NCBI RefSeq assembly: GCF_025515205.1
Contig: NZ_JAOPFX010000002.1
Location: 62,001-126,000, forward strand
Reading direction: 5' to 3'
DNA from: Microbacterium fluvii
GTDB lineage: Bacteria; Actinomycetota; Actinomycetes; Actinomycetales; Microbacteriaceae
Length of the DNA: 64,000 nt
A program made the translations under genes and the position numbers. The notes below the pieces were generated by a model. That model did no database searches and had not been told where the DNA came from. It saw nothing but the letters and a program-made list of their open reading frames with translations. Below, piece by piece: positions 25,369 to 34,595 of the stretch (positions within the stretch are counted from its first letter, which is position 1; every line of letters begins with the position of its first letter).

Positions 25369-26049
25369 TCAGAGCACCTCGATGCCGGCGAGATCGGCGA
25401 ACGCCGGCGCCATCTGCCGCAGCTGATCGTCGGAGATCGTGGCGCCGCGCAGCCCCGCGAGGCCCACGATCTCGCGGATCTCGGCGCCGCGCAGATCGAC
25501 GTCGGTCAGGGTCGCGCCCGCGACGGTGAGCGAGCCGAGGGTCGTCGAGGTGAACGCGACCCGATGCGCCTTCGCATCGAGCAGGTCGAGCTCGTCGATC
25601 GTGCAATCGTCGAAGGCGACGTCGGTCAGGCTCGCCCCTCGCAGGTTCAGGAACCCGAGCCGGCAGCGCACGAACCGCACGCACCGCCACGACGCGTCGA
25701 ACGCGTCGACCGAACCCAGCCGGCTGTCCGAGACGATCAGGTCGCGGGCGTCGCTGCGTGCCGCCGAGACGACCGGGATGTCGGCCCGCCTGATCGACGT
25801 CTCGGCGAGGCGCGCTCCGCGGATCGTCCACGCGCTCGCGCGCACGCCGTCAAAGCGGCATCCGTCGATGACGTCGCCGGCGCGGATCACCCAGTCGCCG
25901 CGCACCAGATCGCGATAGGCGACCCCGTCCAACGGGCCGTCGTCGAGAGCCTCCTCGTCGCCCGGCGGGAGGTCATCGAGCACGCCGTCGTCGAAGTCGA
26001 ACAGCGGAGCCTGCGGCCCCGCTGCCTTGCGTGATCGGGGCGATGCCAT
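25369..26049 (-). CDS. Pentapeptide-repeat-like protein
   Basis: This is a 226-residue protein. From about residue 60 to 205 it shows degenerate A(D/N)Lxx-type repeats (RFDGVRASAWTIRGARL, LGFLNLRGASLTDVAFDD, LTVAGATLTDVDLRGAEI), consistent with a right-handed quadrilateral beta-helix. The N-terminal 45 residues are acidic and probably disordered. Such proteins can protect gyrase or act as scaffolds; no function is assigned here. The ATG at 26049 is preceded by TAGGGT at leaderless spacing. Confidence 0.8.
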   Translation of the reverse strand: MASPRSRKAAGPQAPLFDFDDGVLDDLPPGDEEALDDGPLDGVAYRDLVRGDWVIRAGDVIDGCRFDGVRASAWTIRGARLAETSIRRADIPVVSAARSDARDLIVSDSRLGSVDAFDASWRCVRFVRCRLGFLNLRGASLTDVAFDDCTIDELDLLDAKAHRVAFTSTTLGSLTVAGATLTDVDLRGAEIREIVGLAGLRGATISDDQLRQMAPAFADLAGIEVL

Positions 26050-26056
26050 GGCCGCC

Positions 26057-26062
26057 ACCCTA
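26057..26062 (-). promoter_or_regulatory. -10 element of a likely leaderless promoter
   Basis: On the minus strand TAGGGT is followed by seven bases and the ATG at 26049, the classic leaderless spacing. Confidence 0.45.
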
Positions 26063-26101
26063 GCCGCCGCGGCCGACAGCGGCCGGAGCACGCGGCGAGC
26101 G

Positions 26102-26107
26102 TAGGCT
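26102..26107 (+). promoter_or_regulatory. Candidate -10 element for the FBP-domain gene
   Basis: TAGGCT lies about 60 bases before the ATG at 26170 and would give a roughly 55-base leader. It is back-to-back with the minus-strand promoter of the pentapeptide gene. Confidence 0.3.
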
Positions 26108-26169
26108 CGAAGACCGGATGCCCGACCGCGCGTTTGGCCTGCGGCATCCGCTCTCACGAAAGCGACATC

Positions 26170-26661
26170 ATGCGTCCCCTCAGCGAATCCGAGATCCGCA
26201 CCAGCTTCATCAATGCCTCCAAGAGCGAGCAGAAGAGCGTCGCCCTGCCCGCCGACCTCGGCGAGCTCGATTGGGAGAAGCGCGACTTCCTCGGGTGGCG
26301 CGACGCCAAGCTGCCGCTCGTCGGGTACGTCGTCGTCGAGATCGACGGCGTGCCGACGGGCGTCATCCTGCGGCAGACCGAGGCACGGCCGACCGGCCGC
26401 ACGCAGTGCGTGTGGTGCGCCGATGTCGAGCTGCCCAACGCCGTCGTCATGTTCAGCGCGAAGCGCGCGGGCGCCGCCGGGCGCCGCGGCGACGTCGTCG
26501 GCACCCTCGTCTGCGAGCGGTTCGAGTGCAATGTCAACGCGCGGCGGACGCCCAAGACCGCCTACCTCGGATTCGACGTGGATGCTGCCCGCCAGCGCCG
26601 CATCGACATGCTGCGCGAGAACGTCGAGGCCTTCGTGCGGGGCATCCGCGATCAGGTCTGA
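26170..26661 (+). CDS. FBP-domain treble-clef zinc-finger protein
   Basis: This 163-residue protein has the actinobacterial FBP C-terminal zinc-finger domain, related to EF-G-binding proteins of the fusidic-acid resistance family. The ligand pairs CVWC (about residues 89-92) and C-x4-C in CERFEC (about 124-129) form a treble clef. The family name comes from an old fibronectin-binding annotation; binding to EF-G is known for FusB relatives and only inferred here. CGAAAG lies upstream of the start. Confidence 0.85.
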   Translation: MRPLSESEIRTSFINASKSEQKSVALPADLGELDWEKRDFLGWRDAKLPLVGYVVVEIDGVPTGVILRQTEARPTGRTQCVWCADVELPNAVVMFSAKRAGAAGRRGDVVGTLVCERFECNVNARRTPKTAYLGFDVDAARQRRIDMLRENVEAFVRGIRDQV

Positions 26662-26673
26662 GGTGCGGGCCGG

Positions 26674-26679
26674 TAGCAT
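26674..26679 (+). promoter_or_regulatory. -10 element of a likely leaderless promoter
   Basis: TAGCAT, seven bases, then the ATG at 26687. No ribosome site is visible, so leaderless translation is likely. Confidence 0.45.
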
Positions 26680-26686
26680 TCCGGTC

Positions 26687-26911
26687 ATGACCACCCCGCC
26701 CCCCGTCGACGTGCCGATCGGCGGCGACGGCATCCGCCTCGGGCAGTTCATGAAGTTCGCCGGGCTGCTCGATTCGGGCGGCGACGTGAAAGAGGCGATC
26801 ATCGACGGCTATGTGACCGTCAACGGCGAGGTCGATCGCCGCCGCGGCCGACAGCTGCAGATCGGCGACGTCGTGGAGCACGACGGGCGCCGGGTGCGGG
26901 TCTGCCCGTGA
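26687..26911 (+). CDS. Small S4-domain RNA-binding protein (YbcJ-like)
   Basis: This is a 74-residue protein consisting almost entirely of an S4 domain. RLGQFMKFAGLLDSGGDVKE is the first helix pair and GYVTVNGEVDRRRGRQLQIGD is the RNA-binding turn. Such proteins bind structured RNA, often on the ribosome (YbcJ/RqcP-like). It is short but complete. Confidence 0.88.
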   Translation: MTTPPPVDVPIGGDGIRLGQFMKFAGLLDSGGDVKEAIIDGYVTVNGEVDRRRGRQLQIGDVVEHDGRRVRVCP

Positions 26912-26942
26912 GGTGACGGCCGGCTGAGTGGGGCGACACCTC
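26910..26942. terminator. Candidate bidirectional terminator
   Basis: GAGGTGACG and CGACACCTC form 9-base arms with one mismatch around a GC-rich loop between two convergent genes. Part of the left arm overlaps the S4 gene's stop. There are no T-tracts, so the call is modest. Confidence 0.4.
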
Positions 26943-26947
26943 GCAGG

Positions 26948-28363
26948 TCAGCCCGCCGCGCCCGACTGCAGCAGGCGCGAGAGGTCGTCGGCCAGCCGGA
27001 CCGTCTCGCGGCTGATCTGCTCGAGGTGCGCAGACGCGTAATCCATCGTCGCGACCAGGCACGCGGCGGCGCACACCGTTCCGCTCGCGTCGCGCACGGG
27101 AGCCGAGACCGACAGCATCCCCCCGTCGTCGAAGGCCTCCATGGCCAGCAGGCCCTCGCGCCGCACGCGCTTGGCGCGATCGACGAGGCGCCGGAGGTCG
27201 CGCTCGGTGTGCCGCGAGGGGAAGAGCTGTCTGAGCTCTTCCGGGCTGAAGTCCATGAGCATGGTCGGTCCGCCGTCCGAGCCGACGATGGGATGCGAGC
27301 GGCCGCGCCAGGGGATCATCGCGAGGCCCTCGCTCACCATCTCGAGCTCCTCGATGATCGTGAAGCTGCGCATGCCCTTCAGCACCGTGACGAAGCCGCA
27401 CGTGGCTGTGCGCACGGCGACCGCGGCGACCCTCTCGCGCCCCTCCGCCGTGAGGGTGGGGATCCTCGTGCTGCGATGCCAGCCGTGCATGCGCCACGAC
27501 AGCTGCAGGTGCCCCTGTTCGGCGCCCGCGATCACGAAGCCCGCCCGGCGGCAGGAGTCGATCAGCCGGGTCGCGGTGGCCGAGCGCAGCCCCGTCGCCT
27601 TGGCGATCCCGGCGACCGTGTCGGAGCCGGCGGCGAGATGCCGCAGTATCCGAAGCGCCCCGTCGAGCGAGGTCGGGCGGTCCGCCGGCGCGGGCGGCAG
27701 CGGCGGGCGACCGGCGGGCACCAGCAGCCAGTCCTCGAGCGCACGTTCGATGTGACGGGCGGCGACGGTGACCGCGCGCTGGGCCCTGGCCGCCGTCGCC
27801 GCCCGATGTGCCGGGAACCTCACCCCGACGACCGCGATGCACTCGCCGTCGTGTGCACGGACGGGGGTGGCTACCTCGAGGCTCTCGCCCGCGGTCGATT
27901 CGTACAGGCGAGGGCCTTCGGAGCGGTCGTCGGATGCGGCTGCCGCCCGCAGCGAGGCGCTGTCGGCGTCGACGATGGCCTCGCTCACCTCGGCGGGGGA
28001 GTGCAGCGTCCAGATCGCTTCGACCGACGCGACGATGCGGAGGGCTCCGCCGGTCGGCACGGCGAGGAACGCCGCCTCTCCCGTCTGCTGACCGACGAGT
28101 GTCAGGGCGAAGCGCACGGCGTGCGCGAACGGTGACGCGGCCGCGCCGGACAGGCCCACGGCGCTCTCGCCGATGCGGTAGGCGCCATAGGGCTCCGCGC
28201 GGGCGAGCAGCCCGCGCGAGGTCAGCTCGGAGCAGAGTCGCGAGGCCGTGCTGAGGGTGATGCCGAGGCTGCGGGCGAGCTCGCCGACCGTGATCGGCGC
28301 TGTCGGATCGGACCTCGAGGCGACCTCGTCGAGCACGCGCAGGGCGGCCGTGATGTGGCTCAT
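26948..28363 (-). CDS. Tandem (double) IclR-type regulator
   Basis: This 471-residue protein is built as two IclR-like halves. The first wHTH is at about residues 5-65 (ITVGELARSLGITLSTASRLCSEL) with a partial effector domain to about 215. A second wHTH is at about 230-290 (DTVAGIAKATGLRSATATRLI), followed by an effector domain to about 465. Typical IclR proteins are about 250 residues, so this is a full-length duplication/fusion. It is divergent from the amino-acid ABC operon at 28525 and probably controls it. The ATG at 28363 is chosen; a GTG at 28372 is possible. Confidence 0.85.
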   Translation of the reverse strand: MSHITAALRVLDEVASRSDPTAPITVGELARSLGITLSTASRLCSELTSRGLLARAEPYGAYRIGESAVGLSGAAASPFAHAVRFALTLVGQQTGEAAFLAVPTGGALRIVASVEAIWTLHSPAEVSEAIVDADSASLRAAAASDDRSEGPRLYESTAGESLEVATPVRAHDGECIAVVGVRFPAHRAATAARAQRAVTVAARHIERALEDWLLVPAGRPPLPPAPADRPTSLDGALRILRHLAAGSDTVAGIAKATGLRSATATRLIDSCRRAGFVIAGAEQGHLQLSWRMHGWHRSTRIPTLTAEGRERVAAVAVRTATCGFVTVLKGMRSFTIIEELEMVSEGLAMIPWRGRSHPIVGSDGGPTMLMDFSPEELRQLFPSRHTERDLRRLVDRAKRVRREGLLAMEAFDDGGMLSVSAPVRDASGTVCAAACLVATMDYASAHLEQISRETVRLADDLSRLLQSGAAG

Positions 28364-28524
28364 AGGTGCCACACGTTAGCGCAATTCTGGAAACCTGACG
28401 CGGTGAGATTGCAGTCCAGTGGGCCGCAACCAGCCCCGAAACAGGCCGCTCCTACGATGGGCCGCACTCGAGTCAGAACCCCGCGTGCACCGGTCAGTCG
28501 CCCCACCCATTGCCAAGGAGTGCC

Positions 28525-29436
28525 ATGAGAAAGTCCCCCATTCGCCTGCGGCGTCTCGCCGCATTCGTGTCGGTCGCGGCCATCGGCTTCGCCGCCGTCG
28601 GCTGCTCGGCCGCCGCCGCCCCCGACGACTCCGAGACCGCCGCCGCCAGCGCGCTGTTCGACGAGGATGCCGCCGCGCTGCTGCCGGAGGGAGTCACCGA
28701 GATCGTGGTCGCGAGCGGACCCGGATACCCGCCGATCCTCGACCTCGCAGAAGACGGCGTGACGCTCTCGGGCTCGCAGCCCGAGGAGGTGCGCCTGATC
28801 GGAGAGGTGCTCGGCGTCGACATCGTGTTCGAAGACGTGAAGTTCGACGCCCTGTTCCCTGCCCTCGAGTCCGGGCGAGTCGACATGGCCGCGGCGGCCC
28901 TCGGCGTCACCGCCGAGCGCCTCGAGACCGTCGACTTCGTCAGCGACTTCCAGGGCGGTACGACGCTGCTCGTCGAAGGCGGCAACCCGCTGGGCCTGTC
29001 GCTCGACACCCTGTGCGGTCACGTCGTGGGTGTGCTCAAGGGCTCGACCGAAGAGACCGTGACGCTCCCGATCTGGAACGAGGAGTGCACGGCGGCGGGC
29101 GACCCCATCGAGATCTCGACGTTCCCGGCTGCCGCCGACGCCGTGCTCGCGCTGAGCTCGCACCGCGTCGAGGCGACCGTCAGCGCCCTTCCGCCCGCCG
29201 TCTATCAGGCACAGCAGTCCGACGGTGCGCTCGAGGCGCTCGACATCAACTTCGAGCCGTCGCCGTGGGCTCTCGCCTTCCCCAAGGGCTCGGAGCTGAC
29301 CCCGGCGATCCATGCGGCGCTGCTGCACCTCATGGAGACGGGCGACTACCTCGCCAACCTCGAGCGCTTCGGCGTCGAGGCCGGCGCGATCGACGAGCCC
29401 GTCATCTACACCGAGCCGTCGCAGTCAGAGCTTTGA
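28525..29436 (+). CDS. Polar amino-acid ABC transporter substrate-binding lipoprotein
   Basis: This 303-residue protein has a signal peptide ending in a lipobox (AAVGC, C27), so the mature protein is lipid-anchored outside the membrane. The SBP_bac_3 fold shows VASGPGYPPILDL near the start and AALGVTAERLETVDFVSDF in the middle. AAGGAG precedes the ATG at 28525. It heads an operon with a permease, an ATPase and a SolA-like oxidase; the ligand may be an N-methylated or basic amino acid. Confidence 0.9.
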   Translation: MRKSPIRLRRLAAFVSVAAIGFAAVGCSAAAAPDDSETAAASALFDEDAAALLPEGVTEIVVASGPGYPPILDLAEDGVTLSGSQPEEVRLIGEVLGVDIVFEDVKFDALFPALESGRVDMAAAALGVTAERLETVDFVSDFQGGTTLLVEGGNPLGLSLDTLCGHVVGVLKGSTEETVTLPIWNEECTAAGDPIEISTFPAAADAVLALSSHRVEATVSALPPAVYQAQQSDGALEALDINFEPSPWALAFPKGSELTPAIHAALLHLMETGDYLANLERFGVEAGAIDEPVIYTEPSQSEL

Positions 29437-29444
29437 GTCAGACG

Positions 29445-30419
29445 ATGATGCGTGAAACCGTGGTGGGGGCCTCCTCGGAGGCGGCCCCCACCACGGTGGT
29501 CCCCGTCCGTCGCTGGGGGCAGTGGGTGGCCACCGTGGTCATCCTCCTGCTCCTGGCGATCCTCGTGCAGTCGGTCGCGACGAACCCCAACTTCGAGTGG
29601 CCGACGGTCTTCGGCTACTTCCTCGACGGGCGCATCGTCAGCGGCCTCGGCATGACACTGCTGCTGACCGTCATCGCGATGGTGATCGGCGTCGTCCTCG
29701 GCGTCGTGCTCGCCGTCGGACGGCAGTCGCGCAACATCGTCGTGTCGGGCGCGGCCTCCGGCTACGTCTGGTTCTTCCGAGGCACGCCGCTGCTCGTGCA
29801 GCTGATCTTCTGGTTCAACCTCGCGGCGCTGTACCCCACGCTCGGCATCGGCATCCCGTTCTTCGGGCCGACCTTCGCCGAGTACGACACGAACGCGATC
29901 ATCACCCCGTTCCTGGCGGCGATCCTGGGCCTGGGCCTCAACGAGGGCGCCTACATGTCCGAGATCGTGCGCGCAGGGCTGCTCTCGGTCGACCCCGGGC
30001 AGACCGATGCCGCCGAGGCGCTGGGCATGCGCAAGGGACAGGTCTTCCGACGCATCGTGCTCCCGCAGGCGATGCGCGTGATCATCCCGCCCACCGGCAA
30101 CGAGACGATCTCGATGCTCAAGACCACGGCGCTGGTCAGCGTCATCGCGATCCCCGACCTGCTGTTCGCGGTGCAGGTCATCTACTCCCGCAACTTCGAC
30201 GTGATCCCCCTCCTCATCACCGCGAGCCTCTGGTACCTCATCGTGACCTCGATCCTCAGCGTCGGCCAGTACTTCATCGAGCGTCGCTTCAAGCGAGGCG
30301 ACCGCGCCCGCGAGCGCTCCTACTTCGCGGAGTGGGTGGCGGGGCTCGTGCCTCGTCACCACACGCCGGAGCCCGCGCCGGTCACGGCCCCGATCCCCAC
30401 CGAAGGAGGCACCCGATGA
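29445..30419 (+). CDS. Amino-acid ABC transporter permease
   Basis: This 324-residue HisM/GlnP-type permease has an N-terminal membrane segment (about 25-45), then the binding-protein-dependent transport domain. [19 protein letters not shown] and the EAA loop [20 protein letters not shown] are typical. It lacks the close overlap seen elsewhere in the window: the ATG at 29445 follows the upstream stop by eight bases, while TTG at 29433 would overlap it. The C-terminus has a longer cytoplasmic tail than usual. Confidence 0.9.
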   Translation: MMRETVVGASSEAAPTTVVPVRRWGQWVATVVILLLLAILVQSVATNPNFEWPTVFGYFLDGRIVSGLGMTLLLTVIAMVIGVVLGVVLAVGRQSRNIVVSGAASGYVWFFRGTPLLVQLIFWFNLAALYPTLGIGIPFFGPTFAEYDTNAIITPFLAAILGLGLNEGAYMSEIVRAGLLSVDPGQTDAAEALGMRKGQVFRRIVLPQAMRVIIPPTGNETISMLKTTALVSVIAIPDLLFAVQVIYSRNFDVIPLLITASLWYLIVTSILSVGQYFIERRFKRGDRARERSYFAEWVAGLVPRHHTPEPAPVTAPIPTEGGTR

Positions 30420-31183
30420 CCGCTGCGGTGATGGTCGAGGCGCGCGACGTGCACAAGCGCTTCGGAAGCAACCACGTGGTGCGCGGCGTCGACATGACGG
30501 TGCGCTCGGGCGAGGTCATGTGCCTGCTCGGCCCGTCGGGCTCGGGCAAGAGCACGTTCCTGAGGTGCATCAACCACCTCGAGAAGATCAACGGCGGCAG
30601 CATCGCGGTCGACGGCGAACTCGTCGGCTACCGGCGGCAGAACGATCGCCTCTACGAGCTGCGCGATCACGAGATCGCCCAGCGCCGCAGCGAGATCGGC
30701 ATGGTGTTCCAGCACTTCAACCTCTTCCCGCACATGACGGTGCTCGAGAACCTCATCGAGGCCCCCGTGCAGGTGCGCAGGGAGAAGACGAAGGATGCCT
30801 CGGAGCGGGCGATCCGACTGCTCGAGCGAGTGGGGCTCGCCGACAAGGCGGGCGCCTACCCCCGCTCGCTCTCCGGCGGGCAGCAGCAGCGGGTCGCGAT
30901 CGCCCGCGCCCTGAACATGCGGCCGAAGCTCATGCTCTTCGACGAGCCCACGTCGGCCCTCGACCCCGAGCTCGTCGGCGAGGTGCTCGACGTCATGCGC
31001 GACCTCGCGGCCGACGGGATGACGATGATCGTCGTCACCCATGAGATCGGCTTCGCCAAGGAGGTCGCCGACACGGTCACCTTCATGGACGCCGGCGTCG
31101 TCGTCGAGACGGGACCTCCCGCCCAGGTGATCGACGATCCGCAGCGCGAGCGCACCCGCTCGTTCCTCGCCAAAGTCCTCTGA
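30416..31183 (+). CDS. Amino-acid ABC transporter ATP-binding protein
   Basis: This 255-residue GlnQ/HisP-type ATPase has Walker [10 protein letters not shown] (about 40-48), the Q-loop in [14 protein letters not shown], signature [15 protein letters not shown], and Walker [15 protein letters not shown]. Its start overlaps the permease stop (ATGA). It completes the importer encoded by the two genes upstream. Confidence 0.95.
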   Translation: MTAAVMVEARDVHKRFGSNHVVRGVDMTVRSGEVMCLLGPSGSGKSTFLRCINHLEKINGGSIAVDGELVGYRRQNDRLYELRDHEIAQRRSEIGMVFQHFNLFPHMTVLENLIEAPVQVRREKTKDASERAIRLLERVGLADKAGAYPRSLSGGQQQRVAIARALNMRPKLMLFDEPTSALDPELVGEVLDVMRDLAADGMTMIVVTHEIGFAKEVADTVTFMDAGVVVETGPPAQVIDDPQRERTRSFLAKVL

Positions 31184-31219
31184 CCCCCACCCCCAGATCC
31201 AGGAGAAGTGACCCACCCC

Positions 31220-32374
31220 ATGGAGACATTCGACGTCGCCGTCGTCGGCCTCGGCGCGCTCGGCAGCGCCGCCACCTACCAGCTCGCCCGGCGGGGCGCG
31301 AAGGTCGTCGCCTTCGAGCAGTACGAACTCGGCCACGTGCGCGGAGCGTCGCACGACACCTCGCGGATCATCCGCACGTCCTACGGCGCACCGCAGTACG
31401 TGCGCCTCGCCCAGTCCGCCTACCGGGACTGGGCCGACTTCGAGCAGGTCGCCGGCGAGCGGTTCACGACGCGCACCGGCGGTCTCGTCTTCCTCCCCAC
31501 CGACGGACCCTTCGCGGCGGCCGACTTCGCCACGAGCCTGTCCGAGACCGAGGTCCCCTACGAGCTGCTCGATCCCGTCGAGGTGGCCAGGCGCTGGCCA
31601 CAGTTCCGCATCCCCGACGGCGTCGAGACGGTCTACACGGCCGACTCGGGCATCGTCCACGCCTCTCGGTCGGTCGCCGCTCTGCAGATGCACGCCCGCG
31701 CCCGCGGGGCGGAGCTGCGCGAGCGCACGCCGGTCGAGCGGCTCGTGCCCGACGCGCAGGGCGTCGTCCTGCACACGCCCTTCGGCCAGGTGCGGGCGCG
31801 CAAGGTGATCGTCGCGGCGGATGCGTGGGCCAACACCCTCCTGGCGCCGCTGGGCGCCGAGATCCCGCTCGTGGTGATGCAGGAGCAGGTGACCTACTTC
31901 AAGCCGGAGCGGCCCGAGCTGTACGACCGCGACCGCTTCCCGGTGTGGATCTGGGAGGACGAGCACTGCTTCTACGGCTTCCCGACCTACGGCGAGCCGA
32001 CGATCAAGGCGGCGCGGGACGTGTCGGAGAACCTCATGACGCCGGCCGAGCGCACCTTCGAGCCGTCGCCGGAGCTCCTCCAGGAGCTCACCGAGTTCAT
32101 GGGGCGCACGATCCCCGACAGCGGTCGGGCGCTGCGCACCGTCACCTGCCAGTACGCGCTGACCCCCGACCGCCGGTTCGCACTGGGGCCGCTGTCGCAG
32201 CATCCGGACGTCATCGTCGGCCTCGCCGCGGGGCACGGGTTCAAGTTCACGCCGGCGATCGGCCGAGTGCTCGCCGAACTCGCCCTCGACGGCGAGTCCA
32301 CCGACGACCTGTCGCACTTCTCGGCCGAATTCGCCCCCGACGCCCTGGCGCAGGCGTCGTCGCACATCGGCTGA
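31220..32374 (+). CDS. solA: N-methyl amino-acid oxidase (SolA/monomeric sarcosine-oxidase type)
   Basis: This 384-residue flavoenzyme of the SolA/MSOX family oxidises N-methyl amino acids to aldehyde, H2O2 and the demethylated amine. FAD is held by VVGLGALGSAATYQLA (8-23). C310 in RTVTCQYALTPD is at the position of the covalent 8-alpha-S-cysteinyl-FAD link. It follows the amino-acid ABC genes by about 36 bases, so the imported ligand is probably its substrate. The start may be the ATG at 31220 or a GTG at 31208; AGGAGAA precedes both. Confidence 0.87.
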   Translation: METFDVAVVGLGALGSAATYQLARRGAKVVAFEQYELGHVRGASHDTSRIIRTSYGAPQYVRLAQSAYRDWADFEQVAGERFTTRTGGLVFLPTDGPFAAADFATSLSETEVPYELLDPVEVARRWPQFRIPDGVETVYTADSGIVHASRSVAALQMHARARGAELRERTPVERLVPDAQGVVLHTPFGQVRARKVIVAADAWANTLLAPLGAEIPLVVMQEQVTYFKPERPELYDRDRFPVWIWEDEHCFYGFPTYGEPTIKAARDVSENLMTPAERTFEPSPELLQELTEFMGRTIPDSGRALRTVTCQYALTPDRRFALGPLSQHPDVIVGLAAGHGFKFTPAIGRVLAELALDGESTDDLSHFSAEFAPDALAQASSHIG

Positions 32375-32402
32375 GACCCGAGCGCTCGACGAAGGGAGCC
32401 CC

Positions 32403-32834
32403 ATGGGAGATCACCACGGTGCGCAGCAGAAGGTCGATCCGACCGAGCGGCCGCTCGTGCAGCGCCGCGGCGGCGAGCACTACGACTGGGCGCTGTACGG
32501 AGGCGCCGGCCAGGTGCAGATCGAGTGGTACTTCCGCGCGTCGTCGCGGCTGGGGCCGAACGTGATGCTGTACCACCTCGAGCCGGGGGCCTCCGAGGGC
32601 GAGCACTTCCACCTCGAGGGCGACGAGGGCAGCTGCTCGGAGCAGAGCTCCGACGAGCTGTACCTCGTCACCTCCGGCGAGGTGGTCGTCACGCTCGGCG
32701 ACGAGCGCCACGTGCTGGCGGCGGGAGACGCCGTGTACGCACCCGCGGGGCTGCCGCATGGCGTCGCCAACGAGACCGAGGCTCCGGCCGAGCTCGTGCT
32801 GCTGTTCGGCCCGCCGCAGGACTCGCAGCCCTGA
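32403..32834 (+). CDS. Cupin domain protein
   Basis: This 143-residue single-cupin protein carries the metal-site motif G-x5-H-x-H (GASEGEHFHLEG) and the second motif GDAVYAPAGLPHGVANET. It probably binds a metal and a small ligand and may act as a dioxygenase, isomerase or sensor for the oxidase product. It is the last gene of the operon that starts at 28525. Confidence 0.85.
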   Translation: MGDHHGAQQKVDPTERPLVQRRGGEHYDWALYGGAGQVQIEWYFRASSRLGPNVMLYHLEPGASEGEHFHLEGDEGSCSEQSSDELYLVTSGEVVVTLGDERHVLAAGDAVYAPAGLPHGVANETEAPAELVLLFGPPQDSQP

Positions 32835-32844
32835 GGGCCGCCTC

Positions 32845-33576
32845 TCAGGCGGAGGCGATGAAGTCGATGACGTGCACGGCGACCTCTCGCGGCCGCTCGC
32901 GCACGAGCATGTGCGTCGTCTCCGGCACGATCGCCAGGGACGCGCGGGGGATGCTGTCGGCCACCAGTTCCAGGTGATCGTGGCGGATCGCGTCGTGCTC
33001 GCCGCCCAGCACCAGCGTGGGGGCGTCGATCGCGGCCAGTGACGCGGCGGGCACGTCGGGCTCGACCTGCCACAGGGCGCTGAGCTTGGCGTCCACGACC
33101 TCCCAGTGCTCGGGGCCGTCGGGCGAGAGCTCGTCGAACTCGCGCCGCACGGCGGCGTGCGCCTCGGGCGTGACGACGACGTGCGGGTAGTCGTCTGCGA
33201 CGTAGGCGTCGGTGCTGAGGTTGCCGCTGATCGCGATGAGCGTGCGCACGCGTTCGGGGTGGTCCCTGGCCACCAGCAGACCCGCGACGGCGCCGTCGCT
33301 GAAGCCCACGACATGAGCCGACTCGATGCCGAGGGCATCGAGGTAGGCGACCGTCTCGTCGGCCATCCCGGCGTAGGTGTATCCGCCGTCGCGGTCGGGC
33401 GTGCGGCCGTGCCCCGTGCGCTCGGGCGCGAAGACCTGGAAGCGGTGAGACAGCTCGTCGCCGAGCTCGCGCATCACCTCGAGCGAGCAGTAGCCGCCGT
33501 GCAGCAGCACGAGCGGCTCACCAGAGCCTGCGACCTCGTGGTAGATCGTTCGGTCGTCGATGGTCAGGTACGGCAT
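32845..33576 (-). CDS. Alpha/beta hydrolase
   Basis: This 243-residue alpha/beta hydrolase has the oxyanion segment LLHGGYCS, the nucleophile elbow GFSDGA, the acid in GGEHDAI and the histidine in ETTHMLV. An esterase, lactonase or C-C hydrolase activity is possible. It lies 35 bases downstream of the peptide-ABC permease and is probably the last gene of that leftward operon, so it may cleave the imported compound. Confidence 0.87.
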   Translation of the reverse strand: MPYLTIDDRTIYHEVAGSGEPLVLLHGGYCSLEVMRELGDELSHRFQVFAPERTGHGRTPDRDGGYTYAGMADETVAYLDALGIESAHVVGFSDGAVAGLLVARDHPERVRTLIAISGNLSTDAYVADDYPHVVVTPEAHAAVRREFDELSPDGPEHWEVVDAKLSALWQVEPDVPAASLAAIDAPTLVLGGEHDAIRHDHLELVADSIPRASLAIVPETTHMLVRERPREVAVHVIDFIASA

Positions 33577-33611
33577 CCGATTCCTCCTGGTGGGGGTCGC
33601 TTCACACTCTC

Positions 33612-34595
33612 TCAGGCCACGCGCACCCTCGGGTCCACGAGGCCGTAGACCAGGTCGACCACGAAGTTGAGGAAGACGATGAGGAACGCCGAGAAGAGCG
33701 TCAGCCCGACGATCAGCTGCACGTCGACGAAGGTCACCGCTTCCAGCAGCAGCGAGCCCATGCCGGGGATCGCGAACACCTTCTCGACGATGACGGCGCC
33801 GCCCAGGAGCACCCCGAGATCCAGTCCGAACACCGTGATCACCGGGAGGAGCGCCGTGCGCAGGCCGTGCCGGCCGACGACCCTCGTCTCGGAGAGGCCC
33901 TTGGCACGCGCCGTGCGGATGTAGTCCTGCCCCATGACCTCGAGCATCTCGCCCCTGGTCAGCCGCGCGTACACCGCGGCAGAGACGAAGGCGATCGTGA
34001 TCCAGGGCAGCACGAGATGGCGGAACCACTCCGCCGGCGAGTCTTCGAACGGCACGTAGTTCGACACGGGGAGCCAGCGCAGCCAGAACCCGAACACGAG
34101 GATGGCGAGCACCCCGGCGAGGTAGACGGGAGTCGAGACCCCCGCGATCGAGAACGTCATGACGCCCCGATCGAACACCGAACCGCGCTTGAGGGCGGCG
34201 AGCAGCCCCCCCAGCACGCCGAGCACGAGAAAGAGCACGGCGCCGCCGACGGCGATCGACGCGGTCGCGGGGAACCGCGCGCCGATCAGGTCGGTCACGG
34301 TGGCGTGACGCATGAACGAATACCCGAAGCAGGGCGCCTCGCACGTGACCGTGCCGAAGGAGCGCCCGAACACGATCCCCTTCAGAAACGCGCCGAGCTG
34401 CACGAACCAGGGCTGGTCGACTCCCATGTAGGCCCTGATCTGCTCGAGGTTGTCGGCCGAGCACGGCCGGCCGCACGCGAGTCGCGCCGGGTCAGAGGGC
34501 AGCAGGTAGAAGACGGCGAAGGTCACGACGGCGATCGCCAGCAGCACGAGAAGGATGCCGGCGAGCCGGAAGGCGACGTAGCGGGCGAGTCTCAT
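33612..34595 (-). CDS. Peptide-type ABC transporter permease (DppB-like)
   Basis: This 327-residue permease has an N-terminal membrane segment (ILLVLLAIAVVTFAVFYLLPSDPA) and the EAA loop DYIRTARAKGLSETRVVGRHGLR. An extra cysteine-containing stretch (LACGRPCSADN and VTCEAPCFGYS) in the periplasmic loop is unusual and could form disulfides. It overlaps the partner permease start by four bases. Confidence 0.92.
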   Translation of the reverse strand: MRLARYVAFRLAGILLVLLAIAVVTFAVFYLLPSDPARLACGRPCSADNLEQIRAYMGVDQPWFVQLGAFLKGIVFGRSFGTVTCEAPCFGYSFMRHATVTDLIGARFPATASIAVGGAVLFLVLGVLGGLLAALKRGSVFDRGVMTFSIAGVSTPVYLAGVLAILVFGFWLRWLPVSNYVPFEDSPAEWFRHLVLPWITIAFVSAAVYARLTRGEMLEVMGQDYIRTARAKGLSETRVVGRHGLRTALLPVITVFGLDLGVLLGGAVIVEKVFAIPGMGSLLLEAVTFVDVQLIVGLTLFSAFLIVFLNFVVDLVYGLVDPRVRVA

